Positions 43,601-55,896 of a DNA stretch of 64,000 nucleotides are shown here, piece by piece. Each line of letters begins with the position of its first letter. The first letter of the stretch is position 1. The notes beneath the pieces are model-generated. The model was given only the letters and a program-made list of their open reading frames with translations, was not told where the DNA came from and searched no databases. A program made the translations under genes and the position numbers. Origin of the DNA: Elymus sibiricus (lineage: Eukaryota > Streptophyta > Magnoliopsida > Poales > Poaceae); NCBI GenBank assembly GCA_039707655.1, contig CM077676.1, positions 188,042,936 to 188,106,935 of the forward strand, in the 5' to 3' direction.

Positions 43601-44806
43601 GGCTGGTGCTGGGGTGGCCGAAAGTGACGACGGCAAGCTCATCCGCAGCGGCCGAAGCTCGGGTGATTGCGGGATCGGTGCTACAGCTTGCAAACGAGCT
43701 GGCTATCGCGCTAGCGTTGCTCTACGGAACATTGCAAGTGCAACGGACACACGCACGAGACCATTTGGTTTACCGGGGCTACGTTGGCGACGAGCCCGTG
43801 CGGCGGCACACTACTGTTAGCAAGGGGGCGACGGCTACGGCAAGCAATAGGCCATGGGGTTAGGGGGAAAGGTCTGTGAGCTCATAGAGAACACGCGGGG
43901 TGGGTCGGCGAGCTCGGGGTGGCCCGGATGGTGGTGAATTGACGGCGATTGGAGGGGCCGAAGGTCGAAGACGACAGCGTAGACGAGGCTGCGGTGCGCC
44001 TGGCGTCGCGTGCTTCGGCGTAGAGCTTCATGGCTTCGAAGCGGACCCGGTGGATAGCTCGAGGGGATGAGGGGAGGCCAGTGGCCACGGTATACGACGA
44101 CGGTGTTCTACGGTGCACTCGGGCGACCTTGAGGAAGAGAGCAGATGAGGGGATGAGGACGGGGAGGAGTCAAGGGGGTCCAGGGGGGTTGTGTGGCGTC
44201 GCACAAGGCGTCCTGCGCAAGCAGGCAGGCTGGAGGTGGACTCGCGTGTGCGTGAGCGCGTCGGGCACACGCCCTCCTGCCCACTGGCAGGAGGTTGAAG
44301 ACAATCCAGCCCCTGGTGGGCTGGGCCACTACCGTGCTGGGCCAGGTAACTTTCTCTCTCTCTCTCTCTCTGTTGTTTCTGTTTTGCTATTTTTCTTTCT
44401 GTTTTGTATTTAAATTACAAACCAAAATACTTTGGTTAATTCTGTAAATTTTTGGGGGCATATTTGAATTATTTCCAAACCACACAACAAATTCCAGAAT
44501 ATTTGGAGCAACCAATATTTAATGGTAAATTTTAAACTTCACTCAAATACATTTATGATTTAATTCAATGACCAAAATGTGTCCAAATAATATGAAACCA
44601 ATTTTGTTGGGTGTTTCACATTGTTTCAAAAATGTGAACATTTTTCAAGGGCATTTTGGGTTCATTGAAAATTATTTTAGTTGAACCTAGTTTAATAATG
44701 TGGTGCTAGGGTTTACTCATTCCCCATTTAAATTCATTGAAAATTTAAACATGATGTAAACACATGAATTGCTAACCTAGTGCATACCAGAACTAGGGAT
44801 GTGACA
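40676..44806 (-). repeat. 5' LTR and leader of the chromodomain element
   Basis: On the minus strand the LTR starts TGTCACATCCCTAG at 44806. Its first part (44806-43600) matches the split 3' LTR; the left LTR is truncated there, so the rest has no partner and the LTR/leader border cannot be fixed. It has GC-rich transcript-like sequence (44200-43500), AT-rich intron-like sequence (43260-43020), CT tracts near 44350, and a repeat-poor tail with many ACATA and CATGAGT words. Small open frames (for example 42151-42426 and 43513-43863) lack domains. No clear primer site was found. Confidence 0.6.
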
Positions 44807-47800
44807 ATATTTGAGAATTTATAGAGATGAAATTAGGTCAAGGGGAGTTACGTGGGGCCCACGAGCTTAGGGGGCATGCCTACCCGCCTGGGGCGCGCCC
44901 TGTGAGCTCGTGGTTCTCCCGTAGCTCTTCTGGCCTCCTCCCGAACCTTCTAGGGTCCCTTCTGGTCCAGAAAAAAAATCATTTTAAAGGTTTTATTCCG
45001 TTTGGACTTTGTTTGGTATTGATTTTCTGAAAAGCCAAAAACAGGAACTAGCACTAGGCACTGGGTTAATAGGTTTCTCCCAAAAAATGATATAAAATAG
45101 TATATAAATGCATATAAAGCATCCAAGAGTGATAATATAATAACATGAAACAATAAAAAATTAGAGATATGTTGGAGACGTATCAAGCATCCCCAAGCTT
45201 AATTCCTGCTTGTCCTCGAGTAGGTAAATAATAAAAACAGAATTTTTGATGTTAAATGCTACCTAACATGTGTATCATGTAATCTCTTTACGGTATAAAT
45301 ATTGAGAAATGATGAAGTAATAATATCAACATAATAATATCCATGAATATAAGAAGCATAATCATTACTTTTTCAAAATATACGATCCTTAATGAATGTT
45401 ATTCCTACTCATTTTATCATGTTAGCATGGCATGGCTCCGCCTTCATCGCATAAATATAAATCATGAGCACCCCGGTGTTAAACCAGACAATTGGATCGA
45501 ACTTCTAACGCATTTCAGCATTTTCAACTTCATGCAATACATGAGCGTGAGCCATGGACATAGCACTATAGGTGGAATAGAATGCAGTTGTAGAGATCAA
45601 TAAGGGAAGTCAAAAGGAAGAAAGGCTCACATCAACTCGGCGGATCAATGGGCTATGGAGATGCCCATCAATCGATATCAATGCCAGGAGTAGGTATTGC
45701 CATGCAACGGATGCACCAAGAGCTATAAGTGTATGAATGCTCAACGGAAACTAAGTGGGTGTGCATCCAACTTGCTCGCTCATGAAGACCTCGGGCATTT
45801 GAGCAAGCCCATCATCGGGATATACAAGCCAAGTTCTATAATGAAAAATTCCCACTAGTATATGAAAGTGACAACATAGGAGACTCTCTATATGAAGAAC
45901 ATGGTGCATGGTGCTACTCTGAAGCACAAGTGTGGTAAAAGGATAGTAACATTATCCCTTCTCTCTTTTCTCTCATTTTTTTCTTTTTTTGTTGGGCTCT
46001 TTTGGCCTCTTTTTTTCTTTCTTTTTTATTTTTCGTCTGGAGTCTCATCCCGACTTGTGGGGGAATCATAGTCTCCATCATCCTTTCTTCACTGGGATAT
46101 TGCTCTAATAATGATGACCATCACACTTTTATTTACTTACAACTCGATATTACAACTCAATAAATGGAACAATATGACTCTATATGAATGCCTCTGGTAG
46201 TGTACCAGGATGTGCAATGATCTAGCGTAACATGTATGATAATGATGAATGGTGGCTTTGCCACAAATATCATGTTAGCTCTATATGATCATGCAAAGCA
46301 ATATGATGATGAACACACAAGTCATGTGACGGAATGGTGGAAGTTGCATCGCAATATATCTTGGAATGGCTATGGAAATGCCATAATAGGTAGGTATGGT
46401 GGCTGTTTTGAGGAAGATATAAAGAGGCTTATGTGTGATAGAGCATATCATATCACGGGGTTTGGATGCACCAGCGAAGTTTGCACCAACTCTCGAGGTG
46501 AGAGAGGGCAATGCACGATACCGAAGAGGCTAGCAAATTGCAGAAAGGTAGGAGTGCTTATAATCCATGGACTCACATTAGTCATAAAGAACTCATATCT
46601 TATTGTGAAAGCCTATTAGCCCTCGAAGCAAAGTACTACTCGCATGCCCCTAGGGAGGAGGTTGGTAGGAGTTAACCATCGCAGACCCCCGACTATAACA
46701 ACACTCAAGGATTTCATTTCAGACATAAAAAATGCTCAAACCTCCCCACCATGCCATGATAAACACTTAGATGAGAAGTTAATAACAAGCTTTAATACCG
46801 ATATTTCTACTAACTAATGATCATGAACCAATATCCTTTCATATTATGACATCAATAAAATTAAACCATACATTTCATATTTAGTGATCTACATGAAAGT
46901 TTTTATTATATCCCCCATTGAATACCTATCCTTTTTGGACTAGTCTTATAACACGTGCAAATTGCCATCACTATTTATTAGACTCTCAAAAAGATTTAAG
47001 TGAAGCATGAGAGTGCAATCATTTCTATAAAATATACCCACAGCTGTGCTCTAAAAGATATAAGTGAAGCACTAGAGCAACTGCCTAGCTCAAAAGATAT
47101 AAGCGAAGCACATAGAATATTCTAACAAATCACGATAATTGTGTGTCCCTCTCAAAAGGTGTGTCCAGCAAACAATGATTGTGGCAAACTAAAAAGCAAA
47201 CAAAGAAAAGGAAACTATGGCACAAGACGCTCCAAGTAAAACTCATATCATGTGATGAATAAAATTATAGCTCCAAGTAGTATACCGATAGATTGTAGAC
47301 GAAAGAGGGGATGCCATCCAGGGCATCCCCAAGCTTAGACGCTTGGGTCTTCCTTGAATATTACTTTGGGGTGCCTTGGGCATCCCCAAGCTTAGGGTCT
47401 TGCCGCTTCTTATTCCTTCATCCATCATGATCTCACCCAAACCTTGAAAACTTCAGCACACAAAACTCAACAGAAACAGAATCTGTAACAATCCATAGAT
47501 TCATCAAAATAAGCACACTATGCAATAAAAATAGAATCTATAATAGTACAGTCTGTAATGATGGAATATTTGACCATACTTCTGTAACTCCAAAAATTCT
47601 AAAAAATTAGGCAACGTAAACAATTTGTATTCCAATACTGTGTAAAAAATTCAAGATTTTACCATGCTCCACTAAAGAGTATTAATTCCAGCACTAGAGG
47701 CAAAACTTTGTGTTTTCAAACTGCATCAATAATACTATCATCTAAATCATCCTAAAGGCATTACTTGGCACAAACACTAATTAAAATATAAAAACACAAT

Positions 47801-47874
47801 CATTACAGAGGCAATAATTTTGTGATTCAAGAAAAATAAAAAAAAGTAGTAAAGATAAATATTGGGTTGCCTCC
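44807..47874 (-). mobile_element. Athila-like element remnant, LTR start plus 3' region
   Basis: On the minus strand the LTR starts TGATACGTCTCCAAC at 45185 and is cut after 379 bp at 44806 by the chromodomain element. Right of it, GCATCCCCAAGCTTAATTCC is the polypurine tract in reverse. The internal 3' region runs to 47874; 47280-47874 matches 21917-22610 of the non-autonomous element in reverse, with two AAGCTTGGGGATGCC copies and a GGGATGCC/GGCATCCC stem. The middle (45250-47200) does not match that element, so this belongs to a different subfamily. It contains a long pyrimidine tract (45955-46030). Confidence 0.65.
46236..46619 (+). CDS. 127-codon antisense ORF in the Athila-like 3' region
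   Basis: Opens at ATG 46236 and ends TAG 46617-46619, opposite in direction to its element. Composition is protein-like (motifs TEWWKLHRNISWNGYGNAI and GFGCTSEVCTNSRGERGQC), with eight Cys and several Trp. No domain is recognised and no promoter motif is evident. It may be a chance frame. Confidence 0.2.
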   Translation: MIMMNGGFATNIMLALYDHAKQYDDEHTSHVTEWWKLHRNISWNGYGNAIIGRYGGCFEEDIKRLMCDRAYHITGFGCTSEVCTNSRGERGQCTIPKRLANCRKVGVLIIHGLTLVIKNSYLIVKAY

Positions 47875-49371
47875 TGATACGTCCAATTTGCATCATGATT
47901 TCCTACTGTTAATTAATATGTTTTTAATCATTATTTCACTTCATGGTACAATTCTTATGCCTTTTCTCTCTTATTTTGCAAGTTTCGCATGAAGAGGGAG
48001 ATTGCCGGTAGCTGGAATTCTAGACCGGAAAGGGGTGAAACAGAGATAGCTATTCTGCACAACTCCTAAAAATTTATGGAGAATTATTTTGGAATATATT
48101 AAAAATATTGGCGAAAGAATTACCCGGAGGGGGCCCACCAGGAGGCCACAAGCCTGGGGGGCGCGCCCCCCGAGCTTGTGGGGCCCCTGGCAGGCCTCCG
48201 GCCCCCTCATTCTGCTATATGAAGCCATTTGCCCTAGAAAAAAAAATCAGAAGAATACTTTCGGGATGAAGCGCCGCCATCTCGAGGCGGAACCTGGGCA
48301 GGAGCTATTTTGTTCTCCGGCGGAGCGATTCCGCCGGGGATACTTCCCTCCGGGAGGGGGAAATCGAAGCCATCGACATCACCAACGATCCTCTCATCGT
48401 GGGAGGACCAATCTTCATCAACATCTTCACCAGCACCATCTCATCTCAAACCCTAGTTCATCTCTTGTATTCAATCTTTGTCTCAAAACCTCAGATTGGT
48501 ACCTGTGGGTTACTAGTAGTGTTGATTACATCTTGTAGTTGATGCTAGTTGGTTTATTTGGTGGAAGATTATATGTTCAAATCCTTAATGCTATTCAATA
48601 CCCCTCTGATCTTGAACATGAATATGATTTGTGAGTAGTTACTTTTGTTCTAGTGGACATGGGAGAAGTCTTGTCATAAGTAATCATGTGAATTTGGTAT
48701 TCATTCGATATTTTGATGATATGTATGTTGTTGCTTCCATTAGTGGTGTTGTGTGAACGTCGACTACATGATACTTCACCATCTTTGGGCCTAAGGGAAG
48801 GCATTGTGGAGTTGTAATTAGATGATGGGTTGCTAGAGTGACAGAAGCTTAAACCCTAGTTTATGTGTTATTCCGTAAGGGGCTGATTTGGATCCATATG
48901 TTTCATGCTATGGTTAGATTTATCTTAATTCTTCTTTCGTAGTTGCGGATGCTTGCGAGAGGGGGTAATCATAAGTGGGAGGCTTGTTCAAGTAAGAACA
49001 ACACCCAAGCAGCGGTCCACCCACATATCAAATTATCAAAGTAGCGAACGCAAATCAAACAAACCAGATGAAAGTGACTAAATGAAATTCCCATGTGTCC
49101 TCGAGAACTCTTTGCTTATTATAAGAAATCGTTCTGGCTTGTCCTTCGCTATAAAAAGGATTGGGCCACCTTGATGCACCTTTGTTACCGTTATTACTTG
49201 TTACTTGTTATGAATTACCTTACTATCAAACTATTTGTTACCGATAATTTCAGTGCTTGCAGAGAATACCTTGTTGAAAACCGCTTGTCATTTCCTTCTG
49301 CTCCTCATTGGGTTCGACACTCTTACTTATCGAAAGGACTACGATTGATCCCCTATACTTGTGGGTCATCA
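47875..49371 (+). repeat. 5' LTR of the Athila element
   Basis: TGATACGTCCAATTTGC... to ...CTTGTGGGTCATCA, 1497 bp, with TGAT/ATCA ends. U5 contains TGGGTTCGACACTCTTAC, also seen near 30805 in the solo LTR at 29301-30862. No partner LTR is in the window. Confidence 0.8.
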
Positions 49372-49382
49372 AGACTCTTTTT

Positions 49383-49400
49383 TGGCGCCGTTGCCGGGGA
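49383..49400 (+). other. Primer binding site, tRNA-Asp type
   Basis: TGGCGCCGTTGCCGGGGA, eleven bases after the LTR end and identical to 19779-19796. It is typical of Athila-lineage elements. Confidence 0.85.
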
Positions 49401-49477
49401 GTGAAGCGCCTTAGGTGAGTGGAATTTGGTAAGGAAACTTTTATATTATGTGCTGAAATTTACTGTCACTTGTCACT

Positions 49478-51295
49478 ATGGAAAGAATTCCTTTGAGGGG
49501 CTTGTTCGGGGTATCTTCACCTCGACCGGAAGCATTTAGAGTTTCCCCTCAACCTACTGAACCTACTGAAAATATTTATTATGAAATTCCTTCGGGTATG
49601 GTAGAGAAACTGCTAGCTAATCCTTATGCAGGAGATGGAATGGTGCACCCTGATATGCACTTGATATATGTGGATGGAATTTGTGGATTGTTTAAGCTTG
49701 CAGGTCTATCCGGAGATGGAGTTAAGAAGAAAGTATTCCCTTTATCTTTGAAGGGAAAGGCATTGACATGGTATAGGCTATGTGATGATACTGAAACATG
49801 GGATTGGAACCGGTTGAAGCTGGAATTTCACCAGAAATTTTATCATATGCATTTGGTTCATCGTGATCGCAATTATATATATATAATTTTTGGCCTCGTG
49901 AAGGAGAAAGTATCGCTCAAGCTTGGGGGAGGCTTAAGTATATGTTGCATACATGTCCCAATCATGAGCTCTCAAGAGAAATAATTATTCAAAACTTTTA
50001 TGCTCGGCTTTCTCATAATGATCGATCCATGCTCGATACTTCTAATGGTTCCTTTATGAAGAGGACTATTGAATTTAAATGGGATCTTCTGGAAAGAATT
50101 AAACGCATCTCCGAAGATTGGGAAATCGACAAAGGTAAAGAGTCAGGTATAAATCTTGAGTTTGATTGTGTTAAATCTTTTATGGAAACTAGTGCTTTTC
50201 ATAAGTTTAGTACTAAATATGGACTTGACTCTAAGATAGTAGCTACCTTTTGTGAATCTTTTGCTGCTCATGTTGACCTCCCTAAGGAGAAATGGTTTAA
50301 ATATCATCCACCTATTGAATTAAATGAAGAGCCCGTTATTGTTAAAGAAGAAACAATTATTTACAATGTTGATCCAGTTGTGCCCACTGCTTATATTGAG
50401 AAACATCCTTTCCCTGTTAGGATTAAGGAACATGCTAAAACTTCAAATGTGGTTAACAAAAGTAATATAAGAACACCTAGACCTTCTGAACAAATTAAGG
50501 TTGAACCCAATATTGCAATGGTTAAAGATCTTTTGGTTGCTGATATTGATGGGCACGTTATTTACTTTTGCGATGAGGCAGCTAGAATTGCTAAACCTGT
50601 TAGAAATGAACGAGATATGCTAGATAAGAACAAGCCTGTAGTTGGCATGCCTGTTGTTTCTGTTAAGATTGGAGATCATTGCTATCATGGTTTATGTGAT
50701 ATGGGTGCTAGTGTGAGTGCTATTCCGTTTTCTTTATATCAAGAAGTAATGAATGATATTGCACCTGTTGAGATTGAAGATATTGATGTTACTATTAACC
50801 TTGCAAATAGAGATACTTTTACACCACTTGGGATTGTTAGAGATGTTGAAGTCTTGTGAGGTAAGATCAAATACCCTACTGATTTCTTAGTACTTGGTTC
50901 ACAACAAGATAATTTTTGTCCCATTATATTCGGTAGACCTTTCTTGAATACCGTTAATGTTGAAATTGATTGTGTTAAAGAGAAGGTTAGAGTTAAGTTT
51001 GGTAATATATCTCATGAATTTAATTTCTCTAAGTTTAGTAGACAACCTCATGATAAGGAATTACCCAATAAAGATGAAATTATAGGTCTTGCTTCTGTTG
51101 CGGTGCCTCCTACTGATCCTTTAGAACAATATTTGCTAGACCATGAGAATGATATGCATATGAATGAAATAAATGAAATAGATGAGTTGTTCTTCAAACA
51201 AGCACCTATTATCAAACATAATTTGCCTATGGAAATCTCGGGAAATCCTCTACCACCCAAGGGTGATCCTGTGTTTGATTTAAAGCAATTACCTG
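49478..51295 (+). pseudogene. gag: gag-protease of the Athila element
   Basis: ATG at 49478 starts a capsid-like region (YEIPSGMVEKLLANPYAGDG; FPLSLKGKALTWYRL; WNRLKLEFHQKFY). A frameshift in the TA repeat at 49873-49886 moves the reading to the frame of 49942 onward (CPNHELSREIIIQNFYARLS). Protease follows with GLCDMGASVSAIPFSLYQEV at about 50690-50750; Asp-Met-Gly replaces the usual Asp-Thr/Ser-Gly, in keeping with Athila-type sites. TGA at 50857-50859 interrupts, then IIFGRPFLNTVNVEIDC continues in the same frame. It ends at 51295 at the Tat insertion; the frame resumes at 62697. Confidence 0.8.
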
Positions 51296-52142
51296 TGTCG
51301 TGGTAGTACGACCATCTATGGGGCCATGCAGCCCCTTGTGGTTCGGCGGGGAAGATCGACGTGCACAAAGAGCATGAACAATGGAAAACGCGAGGGATTT
51401 TACCCAGGTTCGGGCCACTGAGAAGCGTAAAACCCTACTCCTGCTTTTGGTGTATTAGTGGTATGGAAGCACAGTACAAGGAGCGCTTCTCCCGGCAAGG
51501 TGTGGAGAGAGCAGCTACACGAGAGGTGCTTGTGTTTGAAAAGGGGTCCGAATCCTCTAAACTGTTGCCTTGGCCCTCCTTTTATAGTCCAAGGGGTTAC
51601 CAAAGTGGCAAAACAGTAATTACATCATGACTAGATAGCAAACAGTGCTATCATACCTAACTCTGCCAGTTTAGGACAAAGGCATTAAATGCAACATTTA
51701 GGTGTCGTGTGGAGAGGTAGTCCCGGCAAGGCTTCAGCACCACATGCCCAGCTACCTCGTATTATCCTGACACGCCTCCTGGACGGGTGTCATTAGGGGC
51801 AAATCTTGTCCCAGCATGCTGACACGTGCTCGACAAGCCTCACCAACCATCCTGCGAGGTCGACACCTCGCCTATTGGCGAACACCTGTGCGGTGAGGTG
51901 GAGCACTGGAGGACTGGCATAAGCTTGCCGGCATGGAGCTTGCCGGGTCTTCACCTTGCCGGCAAGGGATGCTTTGGTCCTTGGTAGAAGTTGAGTGCTC
52001 ATTGATGCTTTGTCTTGAGCTCCTGCAATCTGGTCTTGGGTATTGGTCTTGGTGGTCCACGGCAAGGCCTGGCCGGCAAGGAAGCTGCCACTGTCTGTGC
52101 ATAAGTCAGGGGATAAAATACCCAGTGTTTTATACACCGACA
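51296..52142 (-). repeat. 3' LTR of the second Tat element
   Basis: Matches 61836-62696. The right flank on the + strand, GGAGCCCCCGGGCCTGGGCC, is the polypurine tract in reverse (minus strand CCGGGGGCTCC). It contains repeated GCCGGCAAG words and lacks 14 bases (around CTTAGGTTTGCCGG) present in the other LTR. Confidence 0.92.
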
Positions 52143-53645
52143 GGAGCCCCCGGGCCTGGGCCACACGCGGGTCTGAAGCGTCGTTGGGTTAGGCCCAAAC
52201 AATGCACAGACACGCGGCGGGAAACTGCCATTGCAATTTTTGCCATGATGGCTATCATTCTTTGAGATCTTCTTTGCTTCTTCATTAACCTGGCTTTGAG
52301 CGTGCTCTTGGTCACTTCCCGGCAAACCTTGTCATCAGGAGGACGGCTTGTTGGCATGCCCAGGCCAAGGGTACGCTCACATGCATGGTGCCGTTGGTTT
52401 GAATCGAACGGGCGTATAGCCACGCGTGGCAGAGGATAACTGCCACGCCCGTCTTTACTTCTCCTTTTTCTGTGCCTCCTCCATCACACGCGTCTGCATG
52501 CATGCAGGGCAGTGGATTGATGGAGAAGGGCGGCCGTTGGAGTCATGCGTCGGGCCAGGGGGCGCATGCCGCGGAATTGGCGATCGTGGGCGGTTGCTGG
52601 AGTAATGCGCCCTTCAGAAGCGCAGGTCGTGGGATTGGCGATCGTGGGCGGTTGCTGGAGTAATGCGCCCTTTAGAAGCGCAGGTCGTGTATAGGGTGCT
52701 GCTCAAGATCGCCCATCGCAATCCTGGCCTTGATCTCTCCGGGGTCTTCAGGAGGTTGCCAGATAACGCAGACGTCACCGTTGCCGATAGGATTGCCGCT
52801 CCTCTTGTCGACAAGGTTCTCCAAATCCCCAGGGTTCAAGGCAACCGTCGAGACTGAGTTTGTCGCCATATCCACCACTGAGCTGCCAACATACATTTAA
52901 TCTCTTGTTAGCCCTGCGCTATTTCTGAGGTGTAATATAACTTGTGCTGCTTGAATGTATGCGCGCCGTTCCCCTCGTTTTATTTGTCTTTGCATGATTG
53001 CGTTCCCTACACTTACTGGAAGCTTGCCGGTGCGCACACTTGCCGTGAGCGCTTCGAGGAACAGGTCCTTAGCAGCCTGTTGGAGGTGCCGCTGCCGGCA
53101 AGATAACTTGCCGGGCTAGAACGCAGCCGTCAAGCTTGCCGAGCGGACTCGAGGCAAACAAGGGCGCGGACTGACCGCGACAAGGTTCCTCTCGCGTGCA
53201 GGTTTCTCATACAAAGTGCAAAATCGTTCAAGGGAGAACGCGAATGTAATTAAGGAAAATTTTCAAAGTTTTTCAACTTAGCTTTTCTTTGCATCGTTTC
53301 TCTTGTTGCATGAAATGATCACTTGAACGTCATTAGAAATGCTACCCATCTCCATTCCCCCCGGGAAACTTGCGCACGAGGGATTCCCTTGTCCTTTTAA
53401 GAAAAAGAAAGAAGAGAAAAGAGTGTTTTGGGAACCTTGACGATTCATTAGCCATCTCATACAAACTGAAGCATAAATCACAACGTCACTTGTACCGACA
53501 CATAAATGAATATGTACAAGGAGTTGCGAAACACTTAGCTTTATTATGCACAGGATCTGCGCCTGGCTTTGTACAAAGGGTTACATGTCTTGCCGACAAG
53601 GCTTGTACAAAAGAGGTTGCCGGGAGATGTCCCGGCAACTGCGCC
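52143..53645 (-). other. 3' region of the second Tat element
   Basis: Between integrase and LTR. It holds a 58-bp tandem duplication (52574-52689). A 74-codon minus-strand frame (52896-52672) and a 64-codon plus-strand frame (52663-52857, containing GLDLSGVFRRLPDNADV) overlap it. Either could be the last trace of an extra ORF like the antisense gene of the first Tat element, but neither has a recognisable domain. The rest shows no gene. Confidence 0.45.
52574..52689. repeat. 58-bp tandem duplication
   Basis: Two nearly identical units starting ATTGGCGATCGTGGGCGG at 52576 and 52634, differing at about one base (CCCTTCAG/CCCTTTAG). The near identity implies a recent duplication. Confidence 0.9.
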
Positions 53646-54830
53646 TTACGGGTAGAACTTGCGAAGATGCTCAATATTCCATGAGTTTTGCACTGGGGTG
53701 CCATCTTCGGTCTCCAACCGGACTGCACCAGGCCTGGTGACCCATACTACCCGGTAAGGGCCTTCCCACTTCGGCGTCAACATGTTTGATCCTTTGGCGG
53801 ACTGAGCGCGCCGAAGAACAAGGTTGCCTTCCTCAAGGCTTTGGGCGTGCACTTTGCGGCTATGGTAGCGGCGCAAGGCTTGCTGGTAGCATGCAGCTTG
53901 CACAGCCGCCCGAAGACGATCTTCCTCAAGGAGCAATGCGTCGGCTTGCCGCAGCTGCTCTTGCTCAGCTTCATCATAAGCGAGTACTCGAGGTGACCCA
54001 TATTTGAGTTCCGTGGGGAGCACCGCCTCTGCACCATAGATTAGGGAGAAGGGTGTCTGGCCGGTAGCTCGATTTGGTGTCGTCCTAAGTGATCAAAGAA
54101 CCGCCGGCAACTCATCAATCCAGCGCTTTCCACACTTGCGCATCTTGTCAAAAGTTCTTGTCTTGAGACCACGCAGCACTTCAGCATTCATCCTTTCTGC
54201 TTGGCCGTTGCTTCTCGGGTGAGCGATAGACGCAAAACAGATTTTGCTGCCAAGGTCTTGAATGTACTGCATGAAGGTGCGGCTCGTGAATTGCGTGCCG
54301 TTGTCGGTGATGATCCTGTTAGGAACCCCGAAACGACAAACTAATCCTTTGAAGAACTTGACGGCTGATTGCGCTGTCACCTTCCTCACTGGCTCCACCT
54401 CAGGCCACTTTGTGAACTTGTCGATGGCAACGTACAAGTACTCAAAGCCCCCGGCAGCGCGGGGGAAGGGGCCCAAGATATCGAGCCCCCAGACCGAAAA
54501 GGGCTAGGAGAGAGGGATATTTTGGAGAGCTTGAGCTGGTTGATGTATATTCTTTGAATGGAACTGGCATGCTTCACACTTGGTTACTAGCTGAGTCGCA
54601 TCCTGGAGGGCGGTGGGCCAATAGAAGCCTTGCCGGAAAGCTTTGTCGGCAAGTGCCCTTGATCCTATGTGAGAGCCACATATTCCTCCATGTATCTCTG
54701 CCAACAGCTTTAGTCCGTCTTCCCGGCAGATACACTTCAATTTCACACCGTTTGGTCGTTTCCTGTATAGGATGCTATCCACAAACTGATACATACTTGA
54801 CTAGCGGGCTACTTTCTCAGCTTCTTCGTG
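53646..54830 (-). pseudogene. Integrase, second Tat element
   Basis: One frame with only two stops (54506-54504 and 54095-54093). The zinc region HGGICGSHIGSRAL ... KCEACQFHS lies at 54690-54560. The core has Asp in LDILGPFP, Asp in IITDNGTQF (54305) and Glu in NGQAERMNAEVLRG (54205), so the DDE triad is intact. The C-terminus has RYHSRKVHAQSLEEGNLVL and WEGPYRVV and ends WNIEHLRKFYP with a stop at 53648-53646. The light damage fits the LTR divergence. Confidence 0.85.
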
Positions 54831-55896
54831 CTCATCGGGAAGTTCTCCTGTTTGAAGGAAACGGACTATCTGCTGTGCCCATGCCGGAGCCTATGGCTCG
54901 ACGACAAGGACTAAAAGCTTCTCTTCAGCCATGGGAACACTTGCTTCTGTGGCAAGAACCTGTGGTTCTGCGCTAAGCCGCTGCTCATCGCCAACCGTGC
55001 CATTGTTCCCGGCAACATCCTTGCCGGTGGCTTCTGGGAGCTCTGTCGGAAAGTACTTGCCAGTACTCAACTTTCTTCTCTTACTGGCCTGTGTCGACGA
55101 AGTAACTATGGGTTGATTCAAATGGAGCACAAAGGTTCCCGGTTCCATGGGAAGCTTTTGCACGGCACACTTTGACAGGCTATCAGCAATGCTGTTTTCC
55201 GCACGAGGAATGTGCTCTGTTAGCAGTCCGTCAAAGTGTTCCTCCAATTTCCTCACTTCTTCCACATATGCTTTCATCAACGGGCTCTGGTAATCCTTAT
55301 TCACTTGCTTCACAACGAGCTGCGAGTCACCGCGGATGATTAATTTTTTGATTCCAAGGTCCACTGCGATCCGAAGACCGGCAAGGAGCCCTTCGTACTC
55401 AGCAGTGTTGTTTGTAGCCTGCTCCCTTGGAAAGTGCATCTGAACCACATACTTGAGGTGCTCTCCGGTGGGCGCGACAAGTAGCACTCCTGCGCCGGCG
55501 CCTTGTAGCGAGAAAGCACCGTCAAAGTACATGATCCATTATTTTGCTGTTTCCTTGCTGGGGAGAGCTGTTTCTTGAATCTCTTCATCTTGCGTTGGTG
55601 TCCATTTAGCAATGAACTCTGCCAAGGCTCTGCTCTGGATTGTTGAAGTGCTTTCAAACTTGAGCGCAAAGCTTGACAATTCCAACGCCCACTCCACTAT
55701 CCTGCCGGTTGCCTCTGGATTTCTCAAGATGCGTTGCAACGGAAAGCGAGTGACGACGGTAATCTCGTGTGCTTGGAAGTAGGGCGCAGCTTTCTTGAGG
55801 CCATAAGAAGTCCGAAAAGCAATTTCTGCACCCCCGAATATCTTGACCTAGCTCCCTGCAAAAGGGAACTAACAAAATAAATAGGCCGCTGCACCA
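54831..55896 (-). pseudogene. RNase H C-terminal part and second (archaeal-type) RNase H
   Basis: Left of the solo LTR the Gypsy RNase H resumes (RPIYFVSSLLQGARSRYSGV, about 55890-55830). After NPEATGRIVEWALELS and AEFIAKWTP there is a TAA (55541-55539), and then the second RNase H with YFDGA (Asp), NNTAEYEGLLAGLRIA (Glu), RGDSQLVVKQVN (Asp) and SIADSLSK (Asp). All four catalytic acids are present, unlike in the first Tat element. One more stop lies near 54890. Confidence 0.8.

Larger units (their letters stand above)
17506..44806 (-). mobile_element. Chromodomain (Tekay/Del-type) Gypsy element, split three times
   Basis: On the minus strand from right to left: long 5' LTR/leader (44806-40676), gag-protease (32207-30863), RT C-terminus, RNase H, integrase and chromodomain (29296-27091), then 3' LTR (27090-26612 and 18102-17506). 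The C-terminal chromodomain and the pol order fit the Tekay/Del clade. The LTR starts TGTCACATCCCTAG at 44806 and TGCCACATCCCTAG at 27090. Three elements interrupt it: 18103-26611, 29301-30862 and 32251-40675. The left LTR is truncated at about 17505, so no target duplication can be read. Confidence 0.75.

Noticed and set aside
42151..43863. Small open frames as host genes in the right-hand LTR/leader
   Set aside because: No domains, no repeat-free context, and location within the 5' LTR/leader of the chromodomain element.
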